In this document: positions 41,066 to 50,473 of the stretch, in pieces
Layout: each line of letters starts with the position of its first letter
Position numbering within the stretch: position 1 is the stretch's first letter
Assembly (NCBI GenBank): GCA_020052615.1
Contig: JAGVOT010000115.1
Span: forward strand, 1-64,000
Length of the DNA: 64,000 nt
Reading direction: 5' to 3'
Origin: Nitrospirota bacterium
Lineage (GTDB): Bacteria; Nitrospirota; UBA9217
Program-made: the position numbers and the translations under genes
The notes under the pieces: generated by a model
Seen by the model: the letters and a program-made list of their open reading frames with translations, nothing else
What the model was told of the DNA's origin: nothing
The model's database searches: none

Positions 41066-41425
41066 TCAGCGCCTCTTTTCCGACTCCGCCTGGCATCGAA
41101 GACAAGAAGGCGTCTCGGGCCCGGCCTTCAGGCGTTTGTACCCGATAGGCTCCTCGCACCGGCGGCAAAATCCGTACGTACCCGAAGCAACAGCGGCAAG
41201 GGCGGAGGCGATCTGGTTCAGGCGGCGCTCCAGCGCGGAGACACCTGCCTGCGCCATATGCTGCTGCTGCATGGCGTCCATCCTTGACAGTCTGCCGATC
41301 GGCAGTCCCAGATCAACCGGCCTGGTCCCGGACCTGGCGGTCTCCATGGATCCCTGGATCTCCCTGCGCAAGGCTTCCATGTCCAGGGCAAGTTCCTTTA
41401 TTTGATCAGCTGATAGTTCTTCCAC
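41066..41425 (-). CDS. DksA/TraR-type C4 zinc-finger protein
   Basis: The 119-residue protein has a helical N-terminal coiled coil and a C-terminal zinc finger CRRCEEP...CLRC (residues about 87-111) with the DksA-like GTYGFCRRCEEPIGYKRL. DksA-type proteins bind the RNA polymerase secondary channel and tune transcription, often with ppGpp. This one is short and lacks the acidic DxxDxA tip of true DksA as far as I can see, so it may be a TraR-like or unrelated regulator. Confidence 0.82.
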   Translation of the reverse strand: MEELSADQIKELALDMEALRREIQGSMETARSGTRPVDLGLPIGRLSRMDAMQQQHMAQAGVSALERRLNQIASALAAVASGTYGFCRRCEEPIGYKRLKAGPETPSCLRCQAESEKRR

Positions 41426-41566
41426 GTTTTTTTCGTTTTCCTTTTTACGTTATCAACTCCGCCCGCCGGCTCTTTCCCTTCCTTCTTCAGCCCTCCTCGC
41501 TCGAGCGGTGACAACACACGTGCCCGCTCCCGGGTTTACCTGTACAAGCCATGTTCGCGGCGCGTC

Positions 41567-44251
41567 TTATTTTGCCAGCCGCCGGAGTATTTCTTCCAGG
41601 CTTCGTATCTGCTCTCCGTACCCCGCCCAGTTCCCCTGGCGCTGCAGTTCCAGCGCCCGCTCGTAGGCCTTGAGAGCCTGCCGGGCCAACTCCGCCGGGG
41701 CGACCGTCTCCGTGGCGACTGGCCGGGCGGGCCTCCCCTGTTCCGGCCTCTTGCCGCCGAACAGCTTGAACAAGGCCAGTTCCAGGTTCTCCTCCATCAC
41801 TACCTCGTTCTCGTACGCGACGATCACCCTGCGCAGTTCGGGAAGGCTGCCCTTGTCCGCTGAAGCAAGGTACAGGGGCTGCACGTACAGAAGCGAACGC
41901 TCCATGGGGATGACGAGCAGGCTGCCGCGGATGACCTGTGAGCCTCGCTGGCTCCAGAGGGTAAGCTGCTGGGAGATCGCGGAATCCTGGTTGATGCGGG
42001 CATCGATCTGCTTCGGCCCGTAGATGAGCCGGTCGCGGGGAAAGGTATACGCGATGATCTTGCCGTAGTTCGGGCCGTCGCACCGCGCCGTCACCCAGGC
42101 AGCCAGATTGTCGCGCTTGGCGGGGGTGAACGGCAGAAGAAGGATGTACTCCTCCTTCTTCTCTCCCGGCAGCTTCATGACCGTGTAGTAAGGCTCCATG
42201 ATCCGACCTTCGTGCTGCGGCACTTCCCAGAGGTTCTCCTTGTTGTAGAACACCTGCGGATCGGTCATGTGATAGGCGGCGAAGAGGGAGGCCTGGATCT
42301 GAAGGAACCGGTGGGGATAGCGGATATGCCGCCGCAGGTCCTCGGGCATCCGGGAGAGCGGCTGGAACAACGTGGGGAATATGCGGTCGTAGGCCCGCAC
42401 CAGCACGTCGTCAGGATCGTTGATGTAGAAGTTCATCGAACCGTCATAGGCATCCACGACCGCCTTGACCGAGTTGCGGATGTAGTTGAACCTTCCCGCG
42501 GGCCGGGAATAGGGAAGTCCGCCCGATACGGTGTAGGCATCGACGATCCAGACGAGCCTGCCGTCGTCCCGCACGACCATATAGGGGTCCTGATCGAAGA
42601 AAAGGAACGGCGCAACGGCATTCACCCGCTCGCCGATGTTCCGGAAGTACAGTATCCGGCTCTCCGACTGGATGTCCGAGGAGAGGAGTATCTTCTCGGT
42701 CCCGAACTTTACGGCAAAGAGCGCCCGCCTCGGCAGGGACCCGATACCGACCCCCCCGCGGCCCTCGTAGGTCGTATAGATGTTTTTTTCGGTTGTGGGA
42801 TAGCTGAACTCGGCCTCCCGCGTCTTCACGATAACGTAGTCGTTCGACAATTCGCCGTAGTATATTTCGGGCCGGGTGATGCGGATTTCGGGGGCCTGGC
42901 TCACGGGCGGGATGTCCTTCACGGTGAACTCGGGCAGACCTTCCTTGCTGATCCGGCTTACCGGCCCCATGGCGAACCCGTTGCCGTGGGTGAAGATCAG
43001 CCGCTCGTTGATCCAGTTGCGGCTTGGCAAATCGGCATAGGAAAGCTCCCGCGGGGAGAGCATGATCTGCGAATAATCGCCGTTCACGGTATAGCGGTCG
43101 TTGTCCACGTCGAAAAACTTATAGTAGGTACGGATCTGCTGAAGCTGGCTGTAGGTCCGGAGCAGCGGCACATGGTCCCAGAGCCGGACGTTCTTGATGG
43201 TTGCGTCGTTCTTTTCGACGTCCCGGGCCGTCAGATTGTAGTCCACGTCGAACGGGCTCATCTCGATCTTGTCCAGATCGAAACCCATGCGGGTAAAGCG
43301 GATATTGTGGGAAATGTAGGGCGTTTCGAGCGCCAGCTCATTCGGCGCAACCTTGAATTGCTGCAGCGCCGACGGATAGAGCATGCTGCCTGCGACGTAA
43401 AGCGCAGCCGCGGCCGCAAGAGGAAGGAGCGCCAGACGCCACGAGCCCTTCCACGCGCCGGCGGCAAGTAGCGGGGCTGCAATGAGAAACGTCACCGCCA
43501 GGGCCCGATATACCGGCAGTCGGGCATTTACATCCGTGTATCCCGCCCCGAAGACAGCACCGCCATTGGAGAACAGGAGCCCGAACGTGTCCAGGTAGAA
43601 CCCGAAGGCCGTGTTCACCAGGACCAGGCCGGCCAGAACAGCGAGATGGCGCCTGACCGCCGGGGCCGGGGAAATGCCCCGCTCGCCGACAACGATGCCT
43701 CCCCGCAGAAAGTACAGCAGTGCCGTGACGAGGGTGGTGAGGACGAGGGTGAACCCGGCAAACCCCTTGAGCGTCACGATGAACGGCAGGGTGAAGAAGT
43801 AAAAGCCGAGGTCTTTTCCCAATATCGGGTCTGCGATTCCCACCGGCTCCCCCTGGTCAAAGAGCAGGAATTCCTGCCACTGATGGGCGCCCCATTGCCC
43901 CGCGGTCAGCGCCAGCAGGGCGGCGCCTGCCAGAGCGATGGGCATAAGGAAGCGATCGGCCTGCTCCGTGGAGAAAGGCAGGAAGGCCCCTGCCCCGAAT
44001 TGAAATTGGCGGTGAGGGAATGCAGCCCGCCGCACCAGGAACGCATTGACGAGAACGAACACTGCCAGCACCAGTCCGAAGACCACGCCCAGGCCGATCT
44101 TGGCGGTGAGGGTCCTGGTGAAGACCGCGGTGTAGCCCGTCTCGGCAAAAAAGAGCCAGTCGATGGCCAGCCCGAGGAAGGACGAGACAAGCGGGATGAG
44201 GAGCAGGAGAGCGACAGCAAGAACAATGAACCGGGACGTTCGTATTTGCAT
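41567..44251 (-). CDS. UPF0182 family large membrane protein
   Basis: The 894-residue protein has seven N-terminal membrane helices (about residues 7-300) followed by a large extracytoplasmic domain containing VRLWDHVPLLRTYSQLQQIR, RNWINERLIFTHGNGFAMGP and YFRNIGERVNAVAPFLFFD, all characteristic of UPF0182. The family is widespread and functionally uncharacterised. Near the C-terminus an acidic-basic segment and a helical tail (QALKAYERALELQRQGNW) look like a single TPR unit, as in other members. It lies 2 bases from the LapA-like gene upstream. Confidence 0.93.
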   Translation of the reverse strand: MQIRTSRFIVLAVALLLLIPLVSSFLGLAIDWLFFAETGYTAVFTRTLTAKIGLGVVFGLVLAVFVLVNAFLVRRAAFPHRQFQFGAGAFLPFSTEQADRFLMPIALAGAALLALTAGQWGAHQWQEFLLFDQGEPVGIADPILGKDLGFYFFTLPFIVTLKGFAGFTLVLTTLVTALLYFLRGGIVVGERGISPAPAVRRHLAVLAGLVLVNTAFGFYLDTFGLLFSNGGAVFGAGYTDVNARLPVYRALAVTFLIAAPLLAAGAWKGSWRLALLPLAAAAALYVAGSMLYPSALQQFKVAPNELALETPYISHNIRFTRMGFDLDKIEMSPFDVDYNLTARDVEKNDATIKNVRLWDHVPLLRTYSQLQQIRTYYKFFDVDNDRYTVNGDYSQIMLSPRELSYADLPSRNWINERLIFTHGNGFAMGPVSRISKEGLPEFTVKDIPPVSQAPEIRITRPEIYYGELSNDYVIVKTREAEFSYPTTEKNIYTTYEGRGGVGIGSLPRRALFAVKFGTEKILLSSDIQSESRILYFRNIGERVNAVAPFLFFDQDPYMVVRDDGRLVWIVDAYTVSGGLPYSRPAGRFNYIRNSVKAVVDAYDGSMNFYINDPDDVLVRAYDRIFPTLFQPLSRMPEDLRRHIRYPHRFLQIQASLFAAYHMTDPQVFYNKENLWEVPQHEGRIMEPYYTVMKLPGEKKEEYILLLPFTPAKRDNLAAWVTARCDGPNYGKIIAYTFPRDRLIYGPKQIDARINQDSAISQQLTLWSQRGSQVIRGSLLVIPMERSLLYVQPLYLASADKGSLPELRRVIVAYENEVVMEENLELALFKLFGGKRPEQGRPARPVATETVAPAELARQALKAYERALELQRQGNWAGYGEQIRSLEEILRRLAK

Positions 44252-44253
44252 GG

Positions 44254-44490
44254 CTATTTACCTTCGCCCTTCAGTAATACCACGATGAATCCCCCCGCCA
44301 GCGCGCCGAAAAGACCGGAGCCCAGGAGCGCAAAAGAGAGGGCCACGCTGACCTTCCCCACAAGAACATCTATATGAACGACTTCCGGATTGCGGGCAGA
44401 GAATACAACAAGCCCCACAGCCATCGCCGTTGCGATAAGAAGTGCGAGCGTTTCCATCGGGGAAGCGTCTCCTGTTCTTTCAACTGGCAT
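44254..44490 (-). CDS. LapA-like small membrane protein (third)
   Basis: The 78-residue protein (67 from an ATG at 44457) has two membrane helices with the LapA-like link FSARNPEVVHIDVLVGKV. Its second helix is glycine-rich (GSGLFGALAGGFIVVLL). It ends 2 bases before the UPF0182 start, so the two are very probably co-transcribed and may form a complex in the membrane. Confidence 0.68.
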   Translation of the reverse strand: MPVERTGDASPMETLALLIATAMAVGLVVFSARNPEVVHIDVLVGKVSVALSFALLGSGLFGALAGGFIVVLLKGEGK

Positions 44491-44526
44491 TTTTCCGCAC
44501 GATTCCGGTTCAGCCCATCGTTCGCA

Positions 44527-45540
44527 TCATCCCTGCGCCCGCATCCGGTACAGCAGCGCGATGTTCACGAGATAGGCCAGGATCAGCGCAAGCGCGTCCC
44601 AGCCGATGCGAAGGACCGTCTTCCTTTCGAGGCGGTACATCAGGCTCACGACCACGATGCCGGTCATGATGATAGCTATTGTCCCGGTAACAGCATGGTT
44701 CTGCGATATCGAGCTGAACAGCGCCCCCCCGGAATAGGCAAGGTCGTCTATGGCGAGAATTACCATGTTGAACAGATTGCTTCCCAGAAGGTTCGCGATC
44801 GCCATGTCAGCCGCGCCGATCCTGAGCGCCGAGATCGAGACGACAAGCTCGGGCAGCGACGTGGTCATGGCTATCATGATAGAGCCCACAAAACTCCTGC
44901 CGAGACCGGTAACCTCGGCCATGCGGTCGCCGATGAACGGAAGCCACGTGGCCGCCCCAACGATGACCAGGGCATTCAGCGCATATTTGACCGATGCCTC
45001 CTTCGTCGTAATGTGGCCATACTGAAGATCAGGCGCGATCTCCCCGATGTAGGGAGCTGCCTGCCGTTTCTGGAACAGGAATACGCTGCGCATGGAAAGG
45101 GCATACAATCCGACGATGATCGGCGTGGTGAACGCAACATGTCCGAATGAAGGAAGCCCCTCCGCAACAACGACGGAAAGCACGGCGATCCCCATCAGGA
45201 TCGCGCCGAATCCCGCGGTCAGGATGTGGCTGCGCTCCGCGCGGGAAAATATCGGATCAGGGCCGTGCAGCATGTCCATGAGCGCGATCAGGGACAGATT
45301 GAACACGCAGCTCCCCATCACGTCGCCGACGGCGATGTCGGGCGCGCCGGCAAAGGCAACGGAACTGATCCCCGTGATCAGCTCGGGCAGCGACGTGACG
45401 CCGGACATGAGGATCAGGCCGATCCATGCTCTCCCGAGCCCGCTCTTTTCCGCGATCACGTCGCCGTAGCGCGACAGGTTCACGCCGCAATAGACAATGA
45501 CGGCCGAGCAGAGAATGAATTCAAGCCACAGCAGGATCAT
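44527..45540 (-). CDS. Sodium/calcium exchanger family protein (CaCA, YrbG-like)
   Basis: The 337-residue protein has about ten helices in two inverted halves, each with the ion-binding alpha-repeat: SGVTSLPELITGISSVAFAG with DIAVGDVMGSCVFNL in the first, and AMTTSLPELVVSISALRIGA with IANLLGSNLFN in the second. The acidic residues of both repeats are kept. It exchanges Na+ or H+ for Ca2+ or another cation. It belongs to a row of three cation antiporters. Confidence 0.93.
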   Translation of the reverse strand: MILLWLEFILCSAVIVYCGVNLSRYGDVIAEKSGLGRAWIGLILMSGVTSLPELITGISSVAFAGAPDIAVGDVMGSCVFNLSLIALMDMLHGPDPIFSRAERSHILTAGFGAILMGIAVLSVVVAEGLPSFGHVAFTTPIIVGLYALSMRSVFLFQKRQAAPYIGEIAPDLQYGHITTKEASVKYALNALVIVGAATWLPFIGDRMAEVTGLGRSFVGSIMIAMTTSLPELVVSISALRIGAADMAIANLLGSNLFNMVILAIDDLAYSGGALFSSISQNHAVTGTIAIIMTGIVVVSLMYRLERKTVLRIGWDALALILAYLVNIALLYRMRAQG

Positions 45541-45561
45541 CGGATCTCTCCCTTAATGCCA

Positions 45562-46773
45562 TCAGACAGAACATTCCTCCGGCAGGTCCTTCATCAGCGA
45601 TCTCAGCGCGAGAGGCGCGAGCAGCGTTGTCACGGCCACAACGAAAACGACCACCGCGTACACGGAATCATCGAAGATGCCGTTCCTTTTCCCCACCTCG
45701 GCGAAGATGAGCCCCACTTCGCCGCGAGGCACCATGGCCATGCCCGTGGAAAGCTTGCAGTTCCAGCCACCCCGCACCCACAGGCCGCTCGCCATCTTGG
45801 AGAGGATCGCAGCAGCTGTCAACGCTCCTGCGAATCCCCAGAATGCTCCCGAGGTGACATCGATCACCCGGAAGTTGATGGAGGCGCCGACCATGACGAA
45901 GAACACCGGAACGAACAGGTCGATGATGGGCGTCATGCTGTCTTCGATCTTTTTCGCGATGCTCTGGCTGTAATGCTCGATGGCCGAACCCAGGGGAAGA
46001 AAGAACCGCCTCGCCAGGGCGACGCCGGCCGCAAAGGAACCCAGGATCTCCGGCGCTCCCACCTTGTGGGATATGACCGCCAGTCCGAGTATCATGGAAA
46101 TAATGAGCGTGGGGATCATGCCCTTGGTCCTGCTGCTCTCAGCAAGCCTTGCCATCGTAGGGACGAAAAGCTTTGCGATGATCGGGGCGACAACCAGAAA
46201 GACCGAGATGAACACAACGATCCTGATCGTGTCGGCGATGCTGACCGCCCCCTTGACGGCAAAGTCGTACAGCACCGCCAGGATCACGACCCCGATGATG
46301 TCGTCGAGCACCGCTGCGCCCAGGACGATCTGGGAGATTACCGTATTCTGCTTTTTCAGGTCCGCCAGGACCCGTACGGTGATGCCGATGCTCGTGGCCA
46401 CGACGGTCCCGCCGATGAAGAGCGACGGGATCAGGTCCAGGCCGAACCAGGAATAGGCTATGGCAAAACCCGAGACCGCGGGAACGATGACGCCCGTCAG
46501 GGCCACCAGGATCGACTGTACACCGACCTTGATGATCCGGCCCACGTCAGTTTCGAGCCCCACCTCGAACAGAAGCAGGAGGATCCCGATCTCCGCCAGG
46601 AGATGGAACGTGGCGTCCGGCTGAATGAACCCGAGTAGGCTCGGGCCGATCACGATCCCTGCCGTCACCTCCCCCAGCACCGACGGCATGCGGAGGCGCG
46701 CAAAGACCTCGGCGAACAGCTTCGCCGAAAGGATGATCGCAAGAAGTTTAATAAAGAACTCGGAGACTTCCAT
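45562..46773 (-). CDS. Monovalent cation:proton antiporter, CPA2 family (NapA/KefB type)
   Basis: ATG at 46773 follows AGGGAG. The protein of 403 residues has about twelve helices: GEVTAGIVIGPSLLGFI near the N-terminus, TVVATSIGITVRVLADL and AAVLDDIIGVVILAVLYDF, where the DD pair is the ion-binding site of CPA2 members. There is no C-terminal RCK/TrkA-N domain, so it is NapA-like and not a full Kef system. It would export Na+ or K+ in exchange for protons. Confidence 0.9.
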   Translation of the reverse strand: MEVSEFFIKLLAIILSAKLFAEVFARLRMPSVLGEVTAGIVIGPSLLGFIQPDATFHLLAEIGILLLLFEVGLETDVGRIIKVGVQSILVALTGVIVPAVSGFAIAYSWFGLDLIPSLFIGGTVVATSIGITVRVLADLKKQNTVISQIVLGAAVLDDIIGVVILAVLYDFAVKGAVSIADTIRIVVFISVFLVVAPIIAKLFVPTMARLAESSRTKGMIPTLIISMILGLAVISHKVGAPEILGSFAAGVALARRFFLPLGSAIEHYSQSIAKKIEDSMTPIIDLFVPVFFVMVGASINFRVIDVTSGAFWGFAGALTAAAILSKMASGLWVRGGWNCKLSTGMAMVPRGEVGLIFAEVGKRNGIFDDSVYAVVVFVVAVTTLLAPLALRSLMKDLPEECSV

Positions 46774-46793
46774 GAACAGGCTCCCTGGTAGAG

Positions 46794-46833
46794 ACAAAAA
46801 AGGCTGGCAAAAAGTAATACCTTTTTGTCAGCC
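46794..46833 (-). terminator. Terminator between nhaD and the CPA2 antiporter gene
   Basis: On the minus strand GGCTGACAAAAAG, a 6-base loop and CTTTTTGCCAGCC are complementary except for one mismatch, followed by six U. It lies about 190 bases after the nhaD stop and about 20 bases before the antiporter start, so it may end nhaD mRNA or attenuate the next gene. Confidence 0.8.
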
Positions 46834-47021
46834 CCCTCTCCCGATGGATCAAAGCTCCCTCAGGCGCGTCAGTCCGCTAAACGTTCTAATGTATGCTGAT
46901 TTAAGTATATTCTATACGACCCCCGGTGTCAAACCGGCTCCTCGCCTGATGCGACTACCGCATGCAGCAAGGTCGGCATAGCGATGGAAATCGCCCCCGG
47001 GTGAGCCGGAGGATCCGGCGG

Positions 47022-48296
47022 TCAGTGCAGAAGGACGTATACAACCGCACCGCCTATATAGCCGATGAGGGCGAGAATGCTGAGCTTCCGGACATACCAG
47101 AAGAACTCGATCTTTTCGATGCCCATGGCGGCGACGCCGGCTGCTGAACCGATGATCAGGATCGAACCACCCGTCCCGGCCGCGTAAGCGAGGAATTCCC
47201 ACAGGAACGAATCGGCTGGGAACTGGGTCAGGGAATACATTCCCATGGATGCGGCGACAAGAGGCACGTTGTCCACGATAGCGCTGACAAGACCGAAAAT
47301 GGAAACAATGACCGCTTGGTTTCCCACCGCCTTGTCCAGCCACTGGGCAAGCGAGGTCAGGATGTGCGCATGCTCCAGCGTCGCCACGGCAAGCAGTATC
47401 CCGATGAAGAACACCAGCGACGGCATATCGATCCGCTGCATGGCTGCCACAAGCGTCAAGTGCTGCTTATCTTCATCTTCTTTATCGCGGTGGATCAGTT
47501 CACCGGCCAGCCAGAGGAGACCCAGACCGAACAGGACGCCCATAAATGGCGGCAAATGGGTCAAGGTCTTGAAAACAGGAACCGCGCACAGTATGCTGAT
47601 CCCTGCGAAGAACATAAAGCTGCTCTCGAATGACGTTGTCTTATATTTGCAGCAGCCATTCTCTGCCTTCTCGGGGCAGACAATGGACTTTCCACGAAGC
47701 ATATAGCTGACAACAGCTAACGGCACGATCATGTTGACCACGGAAGGGATAAAGACGCCTTTGATGATCGCCAGAGCGGTGATCTGCCCGCCTATCCAGA
47801 GCATGGTGGTGGTCACGTCCCCGATCGGCGACCAAGCACCGCCGGCGTTGGCGGCAATAACAATGACCCCGGCGAAGAACAGCCGGTCTTCTTTCTGACC
47901 CAGCAATTTTCTGATCAAAGAGATCATCACAATGGTCGTCGTCAGGTTGTCGAGCACGGCGCTCAGAAAGAACGTGACGAAACCGACCAACCACAACAGC
48001 GTCGTCATCCTGGTCGTTTTTATCTTGTCCGTGATGACGTCAAAACCGTCATGCGCGTCGACGACCTCAACGATCGTCATTGCACCCATGAGAAAAAAAA
48101 CGATCTGCGCGGTTGCCGACAGCGACTCGTTCAAATCCTCGGTGACATTGCCGGTAAATATCGCGTAAATGGTCCAGAGCAGACCGGCGCCTACCAGGGC
48201 GGGCGCGCTTTTATTGACTTTGAGCGGATGTTCGAGTGCGATTGCCGCATAGGCTATCACGAAAACAGCGATTAGCAACGTATTCATAATTTCCAT
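47022..48296 (-). CDS. NhaD-type Na+/H+ antiporter
   Basis: The 424-residue protein has about twelve helices and the NhaD/ArsB-type core: FFLSAVLDNLTTTIVMISL (about residue 110), IAANAGGAWSPIGDVTTTM (about 150) and the second pseudo-repeat VSAIVDNVPLVAASMGMYSL with YAAGTGGSILIIGSAAGVAA. These paired NT and GGxxSPxGD sites bind Na+ or Li+. ATGs at 48296 and 48287 are both possible. It would expel sodium, consistent with the osmoadaptation genes elsewhere in the window. Confidence 0.93.
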   Translation of the reverse strand: MEIMNTLLIAVFVIAYAAIALEHPLKVNKSAPALVGAGLLWTIYAIFTGNVTEDLNESLSATAQIVFFLMGAMTIVEVVDAHDGFDVITDKIKTTRMTTLLWLVGFVTFFLSAVLDNLTTTIVMISLIRKLLGQKEDRLFFAGVIVIAANAGGAWSPIGDVTTTMLWIGGQITALAIIKGVFIPSVVNMIVPLAVVSYMLRGKSIVCPEKAENGCCKYKTTSFESSFMFFAGISILCAVPVFKTLTHLPPFMGVLFGLGLLWLAGELIHRDKEDEDKQHLTLVAAMQRIDMPSLVFFIGILLAVATLEHAHILTSLAQWLDKAVGNQAVIVSIFGLVSAIVDNVPLVAASMGMYSLTQFPADSFLWEFLAYAAGTGGSILIIGSAAGVAAMGIEKIEFFWYVRKLSILALIGYIGGAVVYVLLH

Positions 48297-48413
48297 CTCT
48301 GTTCAGGATTTCCCCCTCCCTTATTTACGTAAATATTCAGATCAATGGTTAAAAAAGCACGGATCGATCTCCCAAACATTCAACGATACATTTTCCCTCA
48401 GTTGTGCAGAACA

Positions 48414-48442
48414 AATATACACTGCAAGATTGATAACTGCAA
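48414..48442 (-). promoter_or_regulatory. Sigma70-type promoter upstream of nhaD
   Basis: TTGCAG, 17 bases, TATATT on the minus strand, leaving a leader of about 110 bases that contains GGGAGGGGG. No recognised sodium riboswitch fold was seen in the leader. Confidence 0.5.
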
Positions 48443-48575
48443 GGAATTTGGAGACCGTACGGACGCGGCCGATCAGGATCATCTTGAGCGAGGACGGAGA
48501 TTACTGGTTAGGGGAGACCGGGCGAGGACTTGCGCGCGGATGGAGATCATCCTTTGTCCTGAAAAAGGGGCGTAT

Positions 48576-49364
48576 TCAGGAGCAGCCAGTCGGAATCTCG
48601 ATATGCTGTTTGAGGTCGGGCTTCGTTGCCGGTTTTCTGGCGATCGCGAACACCGAGCTTCCGAAGGGAAGCGAAACGTGTTTGAGCAGCGCGTTCTCAG
48701 CGAGCAGGACCTTCGTGAGCAGGGTGTTCACGATCCGGGAATGCCTCGTCACATCCGAAACCGGGTTCTGCCTGCCCCTGCCGTTCCGGGAACGCCGCCC
48801 GAACACCCTGATCGCGGCAATGGGCAGGAACAGCAGGCCGACCCGATAACTTGCCTTCTCGACCACCAGTCCGGCGTCGCGCAGCATGGTGACGACGCCT
48901 GATCTCGTATATCGTCTTTCCGTGTGGACCGCCTCGTCGTGCTCGCTGCGGAGCCATTCGTAGGCCGGAACCTGGAAGATCAGCATCCCCCCCGGCTTCA
49001 GCGCCCGGTGCATGCTCTTCAAAACCAGATGCTCGTCTTTCACCGCCCGGTGGTAGAGCACGTCGATCGACGTGATAACATCGTATCGCGACTCCGGAAG
49101 CTGCGTGGTGTTGAGATCGCACATCCTGACGTTGCTCACGCCCCGTTTTCCGCACAAAGCGACCGCTTCGGGAGCGTTGTCGCATCCCGAAACCCGGCCC
49201 CGGACCTGCATGAGCTGCATCAGCCGTCCGGTCCCGCATCCCGCGTCAAAGATCACAAGGTCGCTGCTTTTGGGCAGGGATTGGAGCACGAGGGCGTGCA
49301 GGGACGCATACCACCAGTGCGAATCCTCCGCTTCGTACATAGTAACGTATTCCGCCTCGTTCAT
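48576..49364 (-). CDS. SAM-dependent methyltransferase of the deoxysugar operon
   Basis: The 262-residue class I methyltransferase has motif I VIFDAGCGTGRLMQL (about residue 37), an acidic residue at the end of the second strand (SGCDNAP), and LKPGGMLIFQVPAYEW (about 125). A C-terminal region of hydrophobic and basic helices may touch the membrane. It overlaps the aminotransferase gene (ATGA). In this operon an N- or O-methylation of a deoxysugar is likely; the substrate cannot be told from sequence. Confidence 0.8.
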   Translation of the reverse strand: MNEAEYVTMYEAEDSHWWYASLHALVLQSLPKSSDLVIFDAGCGTGRLMQLMQVRGRVSGCDNAPEAVALCGKRGVSNVRMCDLNTTQLPESRYDVITSIDVLYHRAVKDEHLVLKSMHRALKPGGMLIFQVPAYEWLRSEHDEAVHTERRYTRSGVVTMLRDAGLVVEKASYRVGLLFLPIAAIRVFGRRSRNGRGRQNPVSDVTRHSRIVNTLLTKVLLAENALLKHVSLPFGSSVFAIARKPATKPDLKQHIEIPTGCS

Positions 49365-50473
49365 GACGAATGGTCCGCAAAAAAAAGCTTCGCACAACGC
49401 GCGACCTTTCCCGCATCCTCCGGCGCGAGTCCCGGGTAAAGCGGCAGGGACAGGATCTCTCCCGCAAGCCTCTCGGTCACGGGGAGCCTGCCCGCCTTGT
49501 AGTTCAGGAAACCATATCCTCGCATCAGGTGGACCGGCGTCGGATAATTGATGCGGCATTCGATCTCATGATCGCGCAAAAATCGCATCAGGTCGTCCCT
49601 GTGTTTCGTCCGTATGGTATAGGTATAGAACTGGTGGGTGCGCCCGTTCCTTACAACAGGCACGGCGATATCGCCGACGCCGGTCAGTTCCTCGGTATAG
49701 TGCCGGGCAATGTCCTGACGTTTCCGAACAGATGCGTCCAGGCTCTCGATCTTGTGAAGCAGAAGCGCCGCCTGTATCTCATCAAGGCGGGAATTATAGC
49801 CTTCTTCTTCGGCATAGTAGTCCGTCTTCATCCCGTAGAACCTGAGCCGCCTGAGCTTGTCCCGCCACGCATCGCTGTTCGTTATCGCCATGCCGCCATC
49901 GCCGTATCCGCCGAGGACCTTCGTGGGGTAGAACGAGAATGCCCCGATGTCGCCGAAGCTTCCTGCTTTCTTTCCCCCGTACAGGGCGCCGGCAGCCTGG
50001 GCGCAATCCTCAACGACCTTGAGGCCATGGCGGGCAGCCGTCCTGAGCAGGGGTTCCATGTCAGCGACCTGGCCGAACAGGTGGACCGGAAGGACGCATT
50101 TCGTTCTCGCGGTTATGGCCGGTTCGATCTGCGATGGGTCGATCAGGAAGGTATCCTCCTCGACATCGACGAAAACGGGCAGGGCCCCGGCCGCGCGGAC
50201 CGCGGCTACGGTCGGCACGGCCGTGTTGGCCGTCGTGATCACCTCGTCGCCCGGTCCTATCCCCAGGGCTTTCAGCGCCAGGAACAGGGCATCGGTGCAG
50301 GAATTGACGCCCACGCCGTGCGCCACCCCGCAATAAGCGGCGAATTTCGCTTCGAAGGCCGCTACCTCGGGGCCCAGAATGAGCCTGCCCGAGGAGAACA
50401 CCCTGTCGACGATCTCAAGGATCAGGCGCCGGTCGTGTTGATAGTCGTCGAGATAATTCCAGTTCTTGATCAT
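49361..50473 (-). CDS. PLP-dependent sugar aminotransferase (DegT/DnrJ/EryC1 family)
   Basis: The 370-residue protein shows VNSCTDALFLALKALGIGPG (cofactor phosphate site), VEDCAQAAGALYGGKKAGS (the aspartate that binds the PLP nitrogen) and SFYPTKVLGGYGDGG with the Schiff-base lysine. It also has the family ending EILSLPLYPGL. It would transfer an amino group from glutamate to a keto-sugar nucleotide, at C3 or C4. Overlaps of four bases with both neighbours show a translationally coupled operon. Confidence 0.93.
   Translation of the reverse strand: MIKNWNYLDDYQHDRRLILEIVDRVFSSGRLILGPEVAAFEAKFAAYCGVAHGVGVNSCTDALFLALKALGIGPGDEVITTANTAVPTVAAVRAAGALPVFVDVEEDTFLIDPSQIEPAITARTKCVLPVHLFGQVADMEPLLRTAARHGLKVVEDCAQAAGALYGGKKAGSFGDIGAFSFYPTKVLGGYGDGGMAITNSDAWRDKLRRLRFYGMKTDYYAEEEGYNSRLDEIQAALLLHKIESLDASVRKRQDIARHYTEELTGVGDIAVPVVRNGRTHQFYTYTIRTKHRDDLMRFLRDHEIECRINYPTPVHLMRGYGFLNYKAGRLPVTERLAGEILSLPLYPGLAPEDAGKVARCAKLFFADHSS

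Noticed and set aside
48297-48442. Sodium or c-di-AMP riboswitch in the nhaD leader
   Set aside because: I could not find the conserved cores of either class; only a promoter and a plain leader are supported.
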